The notes beneath the pieces were generated by a model. It did not search any database and had not been told where the DNA came from. It saw nothing but the letters and a program-made list of their open reading frames with translations. From Spirochaetales bacterium (GTDB lineage Bacteria; Spirochaetota; Spirochaetia; DSM-27196; Alkalispirochaetaceae), in contig JANQHT010000027.1 of the NCBI GenBank assembly GCA_028282545.1, positions 1 through 38,749 of the forward strand: a stretch of 38,749 nucleotides of DNA, in the 5' to 3' direction. The position numbers and the translations under genes are program-made. Numbering within the stretch: the first letter of the stretch is position 1; the number at the start of each line of letters is the position of its first letter. Positions 24,597 through 35,228 of this stretch are shown here, in pieces.

Positions 24597-25634
24597 CTAT
24601 TTACACCGGCGTTGCGCCAGTTTGGCGGCCAATTCGGCGACGGAACCGACAACTTCGAGTCCACCGGACCGCCCCTCCCCGGAAAAGAGCGTCGTGCCGG
24701 AACGGTCGGTAACCGTGACCGACAGCGTCGCCGCCACGCTCTCCTTGATCCCCCGCGCCATAGTGCCCGAAACGGGTGCCTTGAGTTCCCCCGTTCCGGC
24801 ATGGCGTGCGTCACAGTAGAGCCTTGCGGCACCGGTATCGATCGTACAGGCGATACCGCCGCTCCGTTCCTCCACCGTGACGACGCGGGCGCGCGAATAC
24901 GTTCCGAACTGGAGGTGCAGATCTCCCTGGGAGAAGAATCCCAGGAACCCGGTAAAGGCACGGCCCAGCCAGGGGATCCGCGCGATCGAGATCATCAGCG
25001 ACGCATCGGATCCGGAAAAGGTGTTGCACTGCATCCACACCCAACTGCGCGGCATGGACGAACCCCAGTCTTTTTCGATATACCCGGCTCCCCCGGTAAA
25101 ATCGATCGTTCGATTCCCGACGGTCACGATACCGGAAAGCTCGTGTCGAACGCTCACGACTTCGTGATAGCACTCCATAAACGGTACTCGACGGTACCAA
25201 CCCATGATACCCGGGTGGAACGGACCGACGGGTAACGAGCGCCCTCCCCGGAACGTAACGGATCCGGACACGCCGCCGAGTGTCCCGGGCAGCGAAACGA
25301 TCAACCCGTCGCGGCGAAAACGGCTGTCACCGACCGTGACGTCGAGGAGTCGAGTGTCGGCGGAGAATCGATCTACGTCGAACCGGACGTAGGACGTTTC
25401 ACCGTCCAGGATCACCTGCACAAAGGCTTCGCCCATTCCGTCGCGATCGATCGCCATGCCGGGAATAAACGAGAGCGTAGCGCCCCCGGGGTTCACCAGC
25501 TTGAAATACCACCCTTCGAAATAGGAACGACGCTTGCCGCTCCCGACAAAGGCGGCGTTGTCTCGAACCACCGCTCCCTCCGCGCTTGTATACAGAAACG
25601 GCGAGGCAGGAGCCTCGCCGTGATCCACATCCAC
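24597..25634 (-). CDS. Tocopherol-cyclase-like protein
   Basis: The product (345 residues from GTG 25634) resembles the tocopherol cyclase family, a lipocalin-like beta barrel that in plants and cyanobacteria closes the chroman ring of vitamin E. Visible hallmarks are RRSYFEGWYFKLVNPGGATL near the N-terminus, HPGIMGWYRRVPFMECYHEV and EKDWGSSMPRSWVWMQCNTF. No tocopherol pathway gene is in the window, and other bacteria with this fold lack the pathway, so the substrate is unknown; a lipid or quinone is plausible. The start is uncertain (GTG 25634 or 25628), since the reading frame extends through the tRNA-Pro gene, which lies 23 bp upstream on the same strand. Confidence 0.85.
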   Translation of the reverse strand: MDVDHGEAPASPFLYTSAEGAVVRDNAAFVGSGKRRSYFEGWYFKLVNPGGATLSFIPGMAIDRDGMGEAFVQVILDGETSYVRFDVDRFSADTRLLDVTVGDSRFRRDGLIVSLPGTLGGVSGSVTFRGGRSLPVGPFHPGIMGWYRRVPFMECYHEVVSVRHELSGIVTVGNRTIDFTGGAGYIEKDWGSSMPRSWVWMQCNTFSGSDASLMISIARIPWLGRAFTGFLGFFSQGDLHLQFGTYSRARVVTVEERSGGIACTIDTGAARLYCDARHAGTGELKAPVSGTMARGIKESVAATLSVTVTDRSGTTLFSGEGRSGGLEVVGSVAELAAKLAQRRCK

Positions 25635-25657
25635 CCGTATTAAATGTACAAAAAACG

Positions 25658-25729
25658 TCGGGCTGAGAGGATTTGAACCTCCGACCTCACCGTCCCGAAC
25701 GGCGCGCGCTACCCCTGCGCTACAGCCCG
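25658..25729 (-). tRNA. tRNA-Pro (anticodon CGG)
   Basis: The 72-nt gene has acceptor CGGGCTG/CAGCCCG, D stem GCGC/GCGC, anticodon stem with loop TTCGGGA (anticodon CGG), and T loop TTCAAAT. The discriminator is A and CCA is not encoded. It is 23 bp upstream of the tocopherol-cyclase-like gene, on the same strand and possibly in the same transcript. Confidence 0.96.
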
Positions 25730-25741
25730 AATGTGTCGGGA

Positions 25742-25771
25742 ACACTACCAGTTGCGCCAAACGCCTGTCAA
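25742..25771 (-). promoter_or_regulatory. Promoter of tRNA-Pro
   Basis: A perfect TTGACA (25766-25771) with an 18-bp spacer and TAGTGT (25742-25747), ending just before the tRNA 5' end at 25729. It may also serve the downstream protein genes. The conserved tail of repeat copy C starts 10 bp behind it. Confidence 0.72.
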
Positions 25772-25781
25772 GTTCGCACTT

Positions 25782-25978
25782 CTCAGTATGGCCGGAGGGC
25801 GACGAGCCCTCCGGCGTAATTATCTATGGGCAAACAACAAGCAGTCCCCATTCTGGAGATCACATTGCCGATAGTCACATTGCTGATAGAACGAACATAT
25901 CTCCACGCGCGCCCGGAACGAAGAACAAAACGCGTCTCTGCAGCGCAGCGAAGCCAAGCGTTTTGTTCTTCGTTCCGG
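25782..25978 (-). repeat. Dispersed intergenic repeat element, copy C
   Basis: In reverse orientation this copy has: a palindrome with perfect 21-nt arms at 25913-25933 and 25958-25978 around a 24-nt loop; a core at about 25841-25870 (complement of TGATCTCCAGAATGGGGACT, then GC) with a second near-copy of GCAATGTGA just upstream; and a CCGGAGGGC hairpin with 5-nt loop at 25792-25814, followed by the shared CCATACTGAGA tail. The palindrome is the same as in copy A apart from one loop base. This is the best-preserved copy. It fills most of the 389-bp interval between tRNA-Pro and the PpiD-like gene; I see no other gene there. Confidence 0.9.
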
Positions 25979-26009
25979 AGGCAGCCATGAAGCGAGCCCC
26001 AAGGCTATG

Positions 26010-26034
26010 GGATCTCCGGAATGGGGATTCTGCC
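26010..26034 (+). repeat. Partial core of the repeat element, copy D
   Basis: GATCTCCGGAATGGGGATTC, then TGCC, closely matches the core of copy C but runs the other way, so the palindrome at 25913-25978 is flanked by inverted cores. One or two mismatches and a small insertion separate them. Confidence 0.65.
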
Positions 26035-26049
26035 GTCAAGGTTGCTTCG

Positions 26050-26078
26050 TTGACAGGCGGGTGGCCCCGTGCTACCGT
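26050..26078 (+). promoter_or_regulatory. Promoter of the PpiD-like gene
   Basis: A perfect TTGACA (26050-26055), a 17-bp spacer and an extended -10 TGCTACCGT (-10 at 26073-26078). Coding starts at 26119, leaving a leader of about 33 nt with AAGGAT as a ribosome site. Confidence 0.7.
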
Positions 26079-26118
26079 TGCGCGAAATATCGACCGATCA
26101 GGAAGGATTCACCCGGAC

Positions 26119-27624
26119 ATGACAGCGAAAAAGAAGGACGGCGCCGGTCGCGGCGATGTGCCGCAGAAATCGTCATTTCAGCGCCATCCCGCACTCTATA
26201 TCTTCAGCGTCGTTATCCTCGTCATCATTGTGGTGACGTTCGTTGGAGCCCCGGCCGTTTCAAATGCCGCCGCTCGGGGCACGCTCAGTTTTGGCCGCTA
26301 CGGTACGACCGATATCGCCTATCAACCGGGCAATTACTTTGCCCGGCAGTACGACGTCATCGCCCAGAGCCTGCGCGATACGGGCGAAGGGGCCAACCTG
26401 GAGCTGCAGCTCCGCCTCGCCTGGCGCGAGGCCTTCAACCGTACCGTGCTTCATACCGCCATCCTCGAAGTAGCGCTGGGATCGGGCGTGGCCGTGACGG
26501 AAAACCGCATCGACGAACTGCTCGCGCAATCGCCCCAGTTCCAGGAGAACGGACGCTTCTCTCCATCTCTCTACTCCCGGCTCAGCGCGCAGGAACAGAG
26601 CAGTCTCCGCAGGTTCTACCGGGAGACGCAGGTGTTCGACCAGTTTATATCGGACGTAATCGAGGGCGGCCGGCTCAGCAGCGCCGAAACGGCGTTTATC
26701 GAAGAGATGGCGCGACCGCGCCGTTCGGTTCGGATCGTGAGGTTTCCCTTCTCCGAGTATCCGGAGAGCGAGCTGATCGCTTTTGCCCGGGAGAACGCCT
26801 CGATTTTCACGACCCTGGACCTCGAAGTTGTCACCCTGTCCACCGAGAACGAGGCGGAACAGATTCGCGAACAGGCCGCCGAGGGCGGTCCGTTTTCAGA
26901 TCTGGCCCGCACGTACAGTCGGGACGTCTACGCCGACCAGGGGGGAAGCGTGGGCCGGGTCATGGCGTACGAACTGGAGCGGCTGCTGCAGGAACCGGCG
27001 GATCTGGACTCGCTGCTCGCCCTCGAGGCGGGACACATCTCCCCGATCCTCGAAGTGGTCGGCGGCTGGGCGTTCTACCGCGCCGTGACGCCGGCGCAGC
27101 CCCTCGACCTCGAAGCCGAAGAGAGCGTCGCCACGATTCGTGAGTACGTCGAGGTCTACGAGCAGGGCCTGGTCCAGGACTTTGCCCGTTCCCGGGCCGA
27201 ATCGTTCGCATCGGCAGCCCGGGCGGGTTTTGATGCCGCCGCCGAGGCCGAAGGCAAAGAGGTTGTCGAGACCGCGCCCTTTTCGATCAATTACGGCAAC
27301 GAGCCGATCTTCGCGCGACTTCAGTCCTCCGATATCCCCGATCTCGCCGATGCGGCGTTCCAGGAACGCTTCTTTGAGATCGCCTTTGGACTCCGCGGGG
27401 ACGAACCCGGCGAGCCGGTGGTCCTCCGGGATTCCGTTATCGTCATGCAACTTGGCGAGAGCGAGGAAGCGGAGCTGGATTCGCTCGAGTTCGTAGGTAC
27501 CTTCTACCCGTTTTTGAAGCAACAGTACGTGAGTGAAGGCGTCGAATCGGCGTTCGTCGACCGTGAGCAGTTGGAAGACAACTTCTCCCAGGCGTTCTCG
27601 CGCTACGTGCTTGGAAACGGATAG
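26119..27624 (+). CDS. PpiD/SurA-like periplasmic foldase with PPIC domain
   Basis: The 501-residue protein has a short basic cytoplasmic N-terminus, one membrane helix (ALYIFSVVILVIIVVTFVGA, about 25-44) and a periplasmic part. This contains a SurA_N-like chaperone segment (about residues 55-200, NRIDELLAQSPQFQENGRFS) and a parvulin/PPIC rotamase-type domain (about 225-325, DLEVVTLSTENEAEQIREQA, then DLARTYSRDVYADQGGSVGR). This is the arrangement of PpiD, which helps proteins emerging from the Sec translocon. Catalytic activity of the rotamase domain cannot be judged by eye. ATG 26119 was chosen because an upstream extension would cross the promoter and repeat D. Overlaps the DUF115 start by 14 nt. 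Confidence 0.88.
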   Translation: MTAKKKDGAGRGDVPQKSSFQRHPALYIFSVVILVIIVVTFVGAPAVSNAAARGTLSFGRYGTTDIAYQPGNYFARQYDVIAQSLRDTGEGANLELQLRLAWREAFNRTVLHTAILEVALGSGVAVTENRIDELLAQSPQFQENGRFSPSLYSRLSAQEQSSLRRFYRETQVFDQFISDVIEGGRLSSAETAFIEEMARPRRSVRIVRFPFSEYPESELIAFARENASIFTTLDLEVVTLSTENEAEQIREQAAEGGPFSDLARTYSRDVYADQGGSVGRVMAYELERLLQEPADLDSLLALEAGHISPILEVVGGWAFYRAVTPAQPLDLEAEESVATIREYVEVYEQGLVQDFARSRAESFASAARAGFDAAAEAEGKEVVETAPFSINYGNEPIFARLQSSDIPDLADAAFQERFFEIAFGLRGDEPGEPVVLRDSVIVMQLGESEEAELDSLEFVGTFYPFLKQQYVSEGVESAFVDREQLEDNFSQAFSRYVLGNG

Positions 27625-29305
27625 CGGGCTCAGGACCGAATCAACACCCCAGGGCGTCGCCGTCTTTCTCGACGGGCGGCGGCTCAGTTCGGCGCGCCCC
27701 CGATCGGGGACGCGCCGCCGCCTTCCAGGGACCCCTCTCTCCCGCACCGGTTACGTCGGGTTCTCGCCGCTCCAGGGATACGGATTACGGGACCTCCGGT
27801 CCAGGCTCGACCCGGCGTCGTTTGTCCTGACCCTCGAACTCGAAGAGCGTCTCAACGCCGTGGCCCACAGCGGCGATTCCGAGTTGATCCTCGATGACAC
27901 CCCCGGGAGCGAGCGCTGCCACTTCTGCACCGGCCTCGATAGCGATCCGGTCCAGGCGCTCCGGCGCCGCGTCTCCCTTGAAGCGCGACGCCGGGGTGTC
28001 CGGAGACTCGAGTTCCTGCGCCTCTCCGGGGGCGTGGACCTCCACCGCGATGGCTACGACGAGGCGGCCCGCCTTCTCCAGGAGGACCTGGCCGACGTCT
28101 GGCGAAACCGCGCGACGGAGATCGTGTTGGGACGGCGGTGGCTGGCCAACACCTTTTCGAACGGAGCCCTGGCGCACCGATCCGCCGATGCGCTCGATGA
28201 ACTCATACAGGAGCGCGTTGTTATGGTGGGAGCCGGTCCGTCCCTCGACGACGCGCTTCCAACCATTGCGGCGACCCTAAGATCGGCGGGGCGTCGTGAC
28301 CTTTCGATCGTGGCTCTCGACACCGCGCTCCCGGTGCTCGCTGAACACGGGATCGTCCCGGACGTGGTCGTCGCGATGGACTGCCAGATCTTCAACGTGT
28401 ATGACCTGATGCCGTGGCGATGGGACGACACGGCGCTCCTAACCGACATCACCTGCCACCCGGCGGTCGTTCGGAAGTTCCCACCCCACCGGCGGTACTT
28501 TTTTCTTTCGGAGTTCGCGCCGATCGCACTTGTACGGGATGCGGAGAGCCTTCGACGGTTCCCGGTGATCCCTCCGCTAGGGTCCGTAGCGGGGGCCGCG
28601 GCGTTTCTGTTGGACGCGACGGGCCGAAGGACCGGTCGCCCGCGAAGCGTGGTGACGGTGGGGATCGATTTTGCGACGGTAGTCGGCGCTACCCACGGCC
28701 GGATGGCGCCGGCGCACCGCCTGGCCCTGGCCAACGCGTCACGTACCACCCCGGTTGGGGTGCCGCCCCGGTCGCGGGAGGCACCGGCCGTATCGAGCCG
28801 CTCCGGTGGACACGTGGCTACGGACGCTGTCCTCTCCCGCCAGGCCGAGTCGCTTCGGCGAGTCATTACGACGAGCACCATTTCGTGGTACGCCCTGGGG
28901 GACGGCGTCGACTTCGGCGCTCGGCCGCTTCCGGCATTCACGGCGCCGTCCACCCCGGACACCACCATTGACGGCCGCCGGGGCGGAGCCGGTGACGGTA
29001 AAGGCGATACGGGGCCGGGGCGGATCGACCGGGTGATGCGCCACCTGGTTGAGGAGGTCCGCGCGGAGCTGATAGCGGCGGAAACGCCACTTCGGACGGA
29101 TGGAAGCGGCGATCCCAGGGATGTGATGTCGGAACGCCTCTGGGAACTGGTTACGCTCGATTTTCCCGACATGGCACGCCTCTGGACGGACAGGCACTTT
29201 CGCATCGCCCAGCGAGGCCGCATTCTGGGATCGCTCCTGGATCTTCGCAGGCGAGTTGTACGGGCGCTGGAATGCCCCGGCGCTACTTCGACTGGTCGGT
29301 CTTGA
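27611..29305 (+). CDS. DUF115 (MptE-like / motility accessory factor) protein
   Basis: The 564-residue protein has the DUF115 core VVMVGAGPSLDDALPTIAAT, SIVALDTALPVLAEHGIVPD and VVVAMDCQIFNVYD, a Rossmann-like domain shared with archaeal 6-hydroxymethylpterin diphosphokinase MptE and with bacterial motility accessory factors involved in flagellin glycosylation. The N-terminal part (GVAVFLDGRRL, YVGFSPLQGYGL) is typical of spirochaete members. Residues from about 390 to 490 are a Thr/Arg/Gly-rich linker of low complexity. TTG at 27611 was chosen because it overlaps the PpiD-like stop by 14 nt and homology begins there; no ATG is suitably placed. The 3' end overlaps lepA (convergent) by 23 bp. 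A role in surface-sugar or flagellin modification is inferred. Confidence 0.82.
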   Translation: METDSGLRTESTPQGVAVFLDGRRLSSARPRSGTRRRLPGTPLSRTGYVGFSPLQGYGLRDLRSRLDPASFVLTLELEERLNAVAHSGDSELILDDTPGSERCHFCTGLDSDPVQALRRRVSLEARRRGVRRLEFLRLSGGVDLHRDGYDEAARLLQEDLADVWRNRATEIVLGRRWLANTFSNGALAHRSADALDELIQERVVMVGAGPSLDDALPTIAATLRSAGRRDLSIVALDTALPVLAEHGIVPDVVVAMDCQIFNVYDLMPWRWDDTALLTDITCHPAVVRKFPPHRRYFFLSEFAPIALVRDAESLRRFPVIPPLGSVAGAAAFLLDATGRRTGRPRSVVTVGIDFATVVGATHGRMAPAHRLALANASRTTPVGVPPRSREAPAVSSRSGGHVATDAVLSRQAESLRRVITTSTISWYALGDGVDFGARPLPAFTAPSTPDTTIDGRRGGAGDGKGDTGPGRIDRVMRHLVEEVRAELIAAETPLRTDGSGDPRDVMSERLWELVTLDFPDMARLWTDRHFRIAQRGRILGSLLDLRRRVVRALECPGATSTGRS

Positions 29306-31085
29306 GAACGGAAAGAAACGCCGATTGCGGCAACTCGACGTTGCCGACCATCTTCATGCGTTTCTTACCCTCTTTCTGCTTTTCCAGGAGTTTTCGTTTC
29401 CGCGTCACGTCGCCGCCGTAGCACTTGGCGGTTACGTCTTTCCGGAGCGCTGAAATCGTCTCCCGAGAGATGATCGTCCCGCCAATCGCTCCCTGGATGG
29501 GGATTTTGAACTGCTGTCTCGGGATTTCGTCCTTAAGGCGCTTACAGACTCCCCGGGACCTATGCTCGGCGTTGCCACGGAAGACGAGCTGAGACAGGGC
29601 GTCTACCGCCTTCCCGTTGACCAGGATATCCAGGCGAACGAGGTCAACGGCGCGATAGTCGGTGAGTTCGTAGTCAAACGAGGCGTACCCGCGACTGACC
29701 GACTTGAGACGATCGTAAAAATCGAAGAGAACCTCTGATAGGGGCATGTCGTAGATGACCTCCACACGGCTCGTGTCGAGGTACACCATGTCACGCTGGA
29801 TCCCCCGTTTCTCTTCGCAAAGGGTGAGGATATTTCCAAGGTACTGGTCCGGCGTAATGATGGACGCCTTGATGTACGGTTCAAAGGAGCGTTCGATCGT
29901 GCCCGGATCGGGGAACTCGGTGGGATTGTCGATCCATACCTCGCCGCCCCGCGCGAGCTCAATACGATAACGGACCGACGGCGACGTCAGGACCAGTGAA
30001 AGCCCGAACTCGCGTTCGAGCCGCTCCTGTACGACCTCGAGATGAAGGAGTCCCAGGAATCCACACCTGAATCCGAAGCCCAGCGCAACGGAAGAGTCTT
30101 TCTCGAAGACGAGGGAGGCATCGTTCAACTGCAGCTTATCCATGGCCCGCACCAGTTCCTCGTAGTCGTTGGTGTCCACCGGGTAGATGGACGAAAACAC
30201 AACCGGTTTGATGTCACGGAAACCGGGCAGCGGTGCCGGGCAGCGCGCGTTGCCGCCGGTGATCGTATCGCCCACGCGCACATCGCGGATCGTCTTGATT
30301 CCAGCTATCAGGTACCCCACGTCACCCGCATCAAGGCGCTTTCGCGATGTTAGGCGGATCTGGAACCGCCCCAGTTCCTCAACTTCGTAGCGGCCGCCGG
30401 ACGCCCACAGTTCAATGGGATCGCCCACCCGGATGGATCCGTTCACCACGCGAACGTGGAGGACAACGCCGCGATACGGATCGTAGTGACTGTCAAACAC
30501 GAGCGCCTGAAGGAACTCCCCCTCCGGTCGCGACGGCGGCGGAACGCGGTCAACCACGGCATGGAGGAGTTCATCCACACCCTCCCCGGTCTTTCCGCTG
30601 ACCAAAAGCGCCTCCTCGGGGTCGAGGCCCAGGTCCTGTTCTATCTGGTGCTTTACGCGTTCGATATCCGCACCGGGGAGATCAACCTTGTTTATCGCCG
30701 GAACCACGGTCAGATCGTGTTCAACGGCGAGATAGAGATTGGAAAGCGTTTGTGCTTCAACGCCCTGGGTCGCGTCGATGAGCAGAATCGCGCCTTCGCA
30801 CGCCGATATGGCCCGGGACACCTCATACGTGAAATCTACGTGGCCCGGCGTGTCGACAAGGTTGAGCCAGTACTCGTTCCCCTCGTGATCGAATGGAAGG
30901 GAAACCGCCTGGCTTTTGATGGTTATTCCCCGTTCCCGTTCGATGTCCATCGAATCGAGCAGTTGATCGCGGAACTCGCGGTCCGAGACGAGCTGCGAGC
31001 GTTCGATAAAACGATCCGCCAGGGTCGACTTGCCGTGGTCGATGTGGGCAATGATACAGAAATTGCGGGTGCGAGAGAGGCTCAT
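29283..31085 (-). CDS. lepA: Elongation factor 4 (LepA), ribosome back-translocase GTPase
   Basis: LepA is a translational GTPase of the EF-G family that acts on stalled ribosomes and in initiation or assembly. The 600-residue protein has G1 AHIDHGKSTLADRF, the effector motif ERERGITIKSQ, G3 DTPGHVDF, G4 NKVDLPGA and the C-terminal LepA-specific domain with AKCYGGDVTRKRKLLEKQKE and GKKRMKMVGNVELPQSAFLS. Length and order are complete. It starts 15 nt after the hybrid kinase and is last in that operon. Confidence 0.98.
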   Translation of the reverse strand: MSLSRTRNFCIIAHIDHGKSTLADRFIERSQLVSDREFRDQLLDSMDIERERGITIKSQAVSLPFDHEGNEYWLNLVDTPGHVDFTYEVSRAISACEGAILLIDATQGVEAQTLSNLYLAVEHDLTVVPAINKVDLPGADIERVKHQIEQDLGLDPEEALLVSGKTGEGVDELLHAVVDRVPPPSRPEGEFLQALVFDSHYDPYRGVVLHVRVVNGSIRVGDPIELWASGGRYEVEELGRFQIRLTSRKRLDAGDVGYLIAGIKTIRDVRVGDTITGGNARCPAPLPGFRDIKPVVFSSIYPVDTNDYEELVRAMDKLQLNDASLVFEKDSSVALGFGFRCGFLGLLHLEVVQERLEREFGLSLVLTSPSVRYRIELARGGEVWIDNPTEFPDPGTIERSFEPYIKASIITPDQYLGNILTLCEEKRGIQRDMVYLDTSRVEVIYDMPLSEVLFDFYDRLKSVSRGYASFDYELTDYRAVDLVRLDILVNGKAVDALSQLVFRGNAEHRSRGVCKRLKDEIPRQQFKIPIQGAIGGTIISRETISALRKDVTAKCYGGDVTRKRKLLEKQKEGKKRMKMVGNVELPQSAFLSVLKTDQSK

Positions 31086-31100
31086 GCAGGGGAAGTTGTA

Positions 31101-32992
<1,892 letters not shown>

Positions 32993-32996
<4 letters not shown>

Positions 32997-33388
32997 GATT
33001 CGGGCGCCAGTCCCACCGAATCAAGTACGGCAATCAGAGAATTCCACCGAACGGGTTTCACCAGATAGGCGTCGACGAGTTTGTTATCTGCAGGGGTCAT
33101 CAGTTCCCGGGGGTCATCGAGGGAGGTAGTCATGATGATTTTCGTCCGGTGGTTTGTCGTTATCTCCTCAGCGCGACGTATCTCGACAAGCGTCTCGTGC
33201 CCGTCCATTCCGGGCATCATGATATCCAGGAAAACCGCGTCGTAGGGCGTACCCCGTTGGATCGATGTCCGGAACAGTTCGAGTCCCGATTCGCCGTCAG
33301 ACGCGTCTTCGGTCTCTCCTACTCGACCCAGAAGCGTCACAAGGATACGGCGGGATGCGAACTCGTCTTCGATGATAAGGAATGTCAC
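32993..33388 (-). CDS. Stand-alone response regulator (CheY-like)
   Basis: The 131-residue product is a single receiver domain: acidic patch IIEDE (Glu7, Asp8), phospho-acceptor Asp55 in VFLDIMMPGMDG, a Thr-Thr-Ser switch segment near 88 and Lys111 in YLVKPVRW. There is no output domain, so it acts by protein contact or as a phosphate carrier. GTG at 33388 was chosen: GGAGC lies 5 nt upstream and homology begins with TFLIIEDE; the ORF continues upstream 38 codons without homology. A possible -10 box TACACT lies at 33407-33412. It is coupled to the hybrid kinase. Confidence 0.9.
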
Positions 33389-33449
33389 GGGCGCTCCACT
33401 CGACAAAGTGTAGTGCACCCGGGGAGAAATCGCACGGTGGCCGGCGATA

Positions 33450-35228
33450 TCAGAGAAACCGGTCGCTCTCGAGGTAGGCACCAAGCTGCACGCCAGCTTC
33501 AAGGAAACCGGCCTTACGCTTCTTGATGATGATTTCGATAAAAGCCGCTCGGAGTTCCCGGTCCACCTGCCACCGTCTGAGCGCGAAGGGATCCGCTACC
33601 GAAAGGCTCGATTCATCCGCGATACTGCCCGGATAGACTGCGGAGATGACGTAGTCCGCGCCCCACGGCGCCTCCCGTACTTCGTCGACTTCCATGCCGA
33701 AGAGAACGGGAAAGAGCCGATCGATCCGTTGCTCACGAAGCAGTTCTTCAACGGGACTGAAGGGGCGATCAGAGGTGTCCACGAGAAGACGCACCAAATC
33801 ATCACCACGCACAACCTCCACGGGTACCAGTTCGCCCGAGCGGCGACGGACGACAACGTCCTGCGCTTCAGCGAGTTTGGCCACTGCCACGCCATCTATG
33901 CCGCGAATTACGTCACCGGTCACAACGCCGGCACGCTCCGCCCCCCCCTCCGGCACGACATAAATGACCTCCAGTCCATCGGCAACTTCACGGACGGCCG
34001 TACCCAGCCAACTGTGGACAACTGAGTCCTCCAGGAAGAGATTGGGGAGAATTGCCCGTATCCAGTAGGCGGGTACGGCGAAATTGACGCCTTCAAACTG
34101 CTCGATCCCGGCAAAAACGACACCTGCAACCTGTCCGTCCGGCAGAACAAGGGGACCGCCGGAATTGCCGGGATTGATAGGAACGTCCACCTGCATGGCA
34201 TCGCCGATCTGCAGGAACCGCCGTCCGCTGGCCGAAACGATTCCAGAGGTGATGGTGCTGTCGAGGCCACCGGGCGAACCAAGCGCAAAGACGCGTTCAC
34301 CCGGAACCAGTTCCCGCGTATCACTGAATGAGAAGACGTACGAAGGGTCCAGTTCCACCTTGATCAGGGCGATGTCGAAGATCCGATCGTACCCGACGAC
34401 ACGGGCCGGAACGCGATCGTCGGGGTTGCCGGGGAGTTTCACAAAAAGACGGGAGTACCCCTCGTACTCCGGATCCACTTCGCTCTCTACAACGTGGTAG
34501 TTGGTAACGATGTACCCCCTGGGATCGACGAAAAAACCGCTCCCGATTGAGCGATCCGGCACGCCCACGCCGTTATCGATGCGAATCCCCCGATTGACCC
34601 AGACCGTGACCGTTCCGCCGAGCATGTCCGCCGGTGTACCGCCGGTCATGGGAAATTCCTCTTCGGAACCGCGAACCCGCAGCGCCTCGGCAATCGCCCG
34701 AAAGGCGGCGAAGTTGTTCGTTGAACGTGCGGCGTCGAGAAAATCGAAGAGGAGTTCACTGGACACGTCGTCCAACGCACCCCGTTGCGTGAGCACCGAT
34801 AGCGCGGGAACCGGCTCTCCGTGGTCCAGAAGGTGCACCGCCCAGGCAAGACCGAGTTCCTCGTCGCTTTGAACAGACTCCTCCAGGGCGGGCAGATACG
34901 CCCCCCAGGGTTCGTCGGAGAGGATGTGTATATTGCCCGACGCCCGGAGGGCGGTGGGGAAGTCCTTTGCGACGATCGCCTGCCGGTACTCATCCAGCAT
35001 GGCACCGCGGGCGTCCAGGAGCCACCGCGTGAGCTGGTTGTCCGAGAAGAGGCCGTCGTTCCACCCGTCGATAGCGGTTGTGACGGCCTGAGCCGTTTCT
35101 CCCTGTTCAAAATGGCCGTTGATTCGGTCGGCTCGAATCTGGGTGAGGTCCACCGATTCGTCCCCGTCACCGGTGGTTTGGCATCCCAAGAGGAGTCCCA
35201 GGACGGTTAGGACCATCAGTCGCTTCAC
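33450..35228 (-). CDS. HtrA/DegP-like serine protease lipoprotein with PDZ domain
   Basis: The 592-residue protein has a lipoprotein signal ending LLGC (Cys16), a helical TPR-like domain (about 25-190), a trypsin-like protease domain with catalytic His245 (TNYHVV), Asp285 (FDIALIK) and Ser356 (NPGNSGGPL), a PDZ domain (about 390-490; GDVIRGIDGVAVAKL) and a C-terminal region of about 100 residues of unknown type. HtrA proteases remove misfolded envelope proteins. The helical domain before the protease and the lipid anchor are unusual compared with DegP. Its start overlaps the stop of the TPR/FG-GAP gene by ATGA. Complete triad, so active protease is expected. Confidence 0.9.
   Translation of the reverse strand: MKRLMVLTVLGLLLGCQTTGDGDESVDLTQIRADRINGHFEQGETAQAVTTAIDGWNDGLFSDNQLTRWLLDARGAMLDEYRQAIVAKDFPTALRASGNIHILSDEPWGAYLPALEESVQSDEELGLAWAVHLLDHGEPVPALSVLTQRGALDDVSSELLFDFLDAARSTNNFAAFRAIAEALRVRGSEEEFPMTGGTPADMLGGTVTVWVNRGIRIDNGVGVPDRSIGSGFFVDPRGYIVTNYHVVESEVDPEYEGYSRLFVKLPGNPDDRVPARVVGYDRIFDIALIKVELDPSYVFSFSDTRELVPGERVFALGSPGGLDSTITSGIVSASGRRFLQIGDAMQVDVPINPGNSGGPLVLPDGQVAGVVFAGIEQFEGVNFAVPAYWIRAILPNLFLEDSVVHSWLGTAVREVADGLEVIYVVPEGGAERAGVVTGDVIRGIDGVAVAKLAEAQDVVVRRRSGELVPVEVVRGDDLVRLLVDTSDRPFSPVEELLREQRIDRLFPVLFGMEVDEVREAPWGADYVISAVYPGSIADESSLSVADPFALRRWQVDRELRAAFIEIIIKKRKAGFLEAGVQLGAYLESDRFL

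Noticed and set aside
25820-26118. Short ORFs and an N-terminal extension of the PpiD-like gene inside repeat copy C
   Set aside because: They read through palindromes and across a good promoter; no homology is seen and the ATG at 26119 begins the conserved protein.
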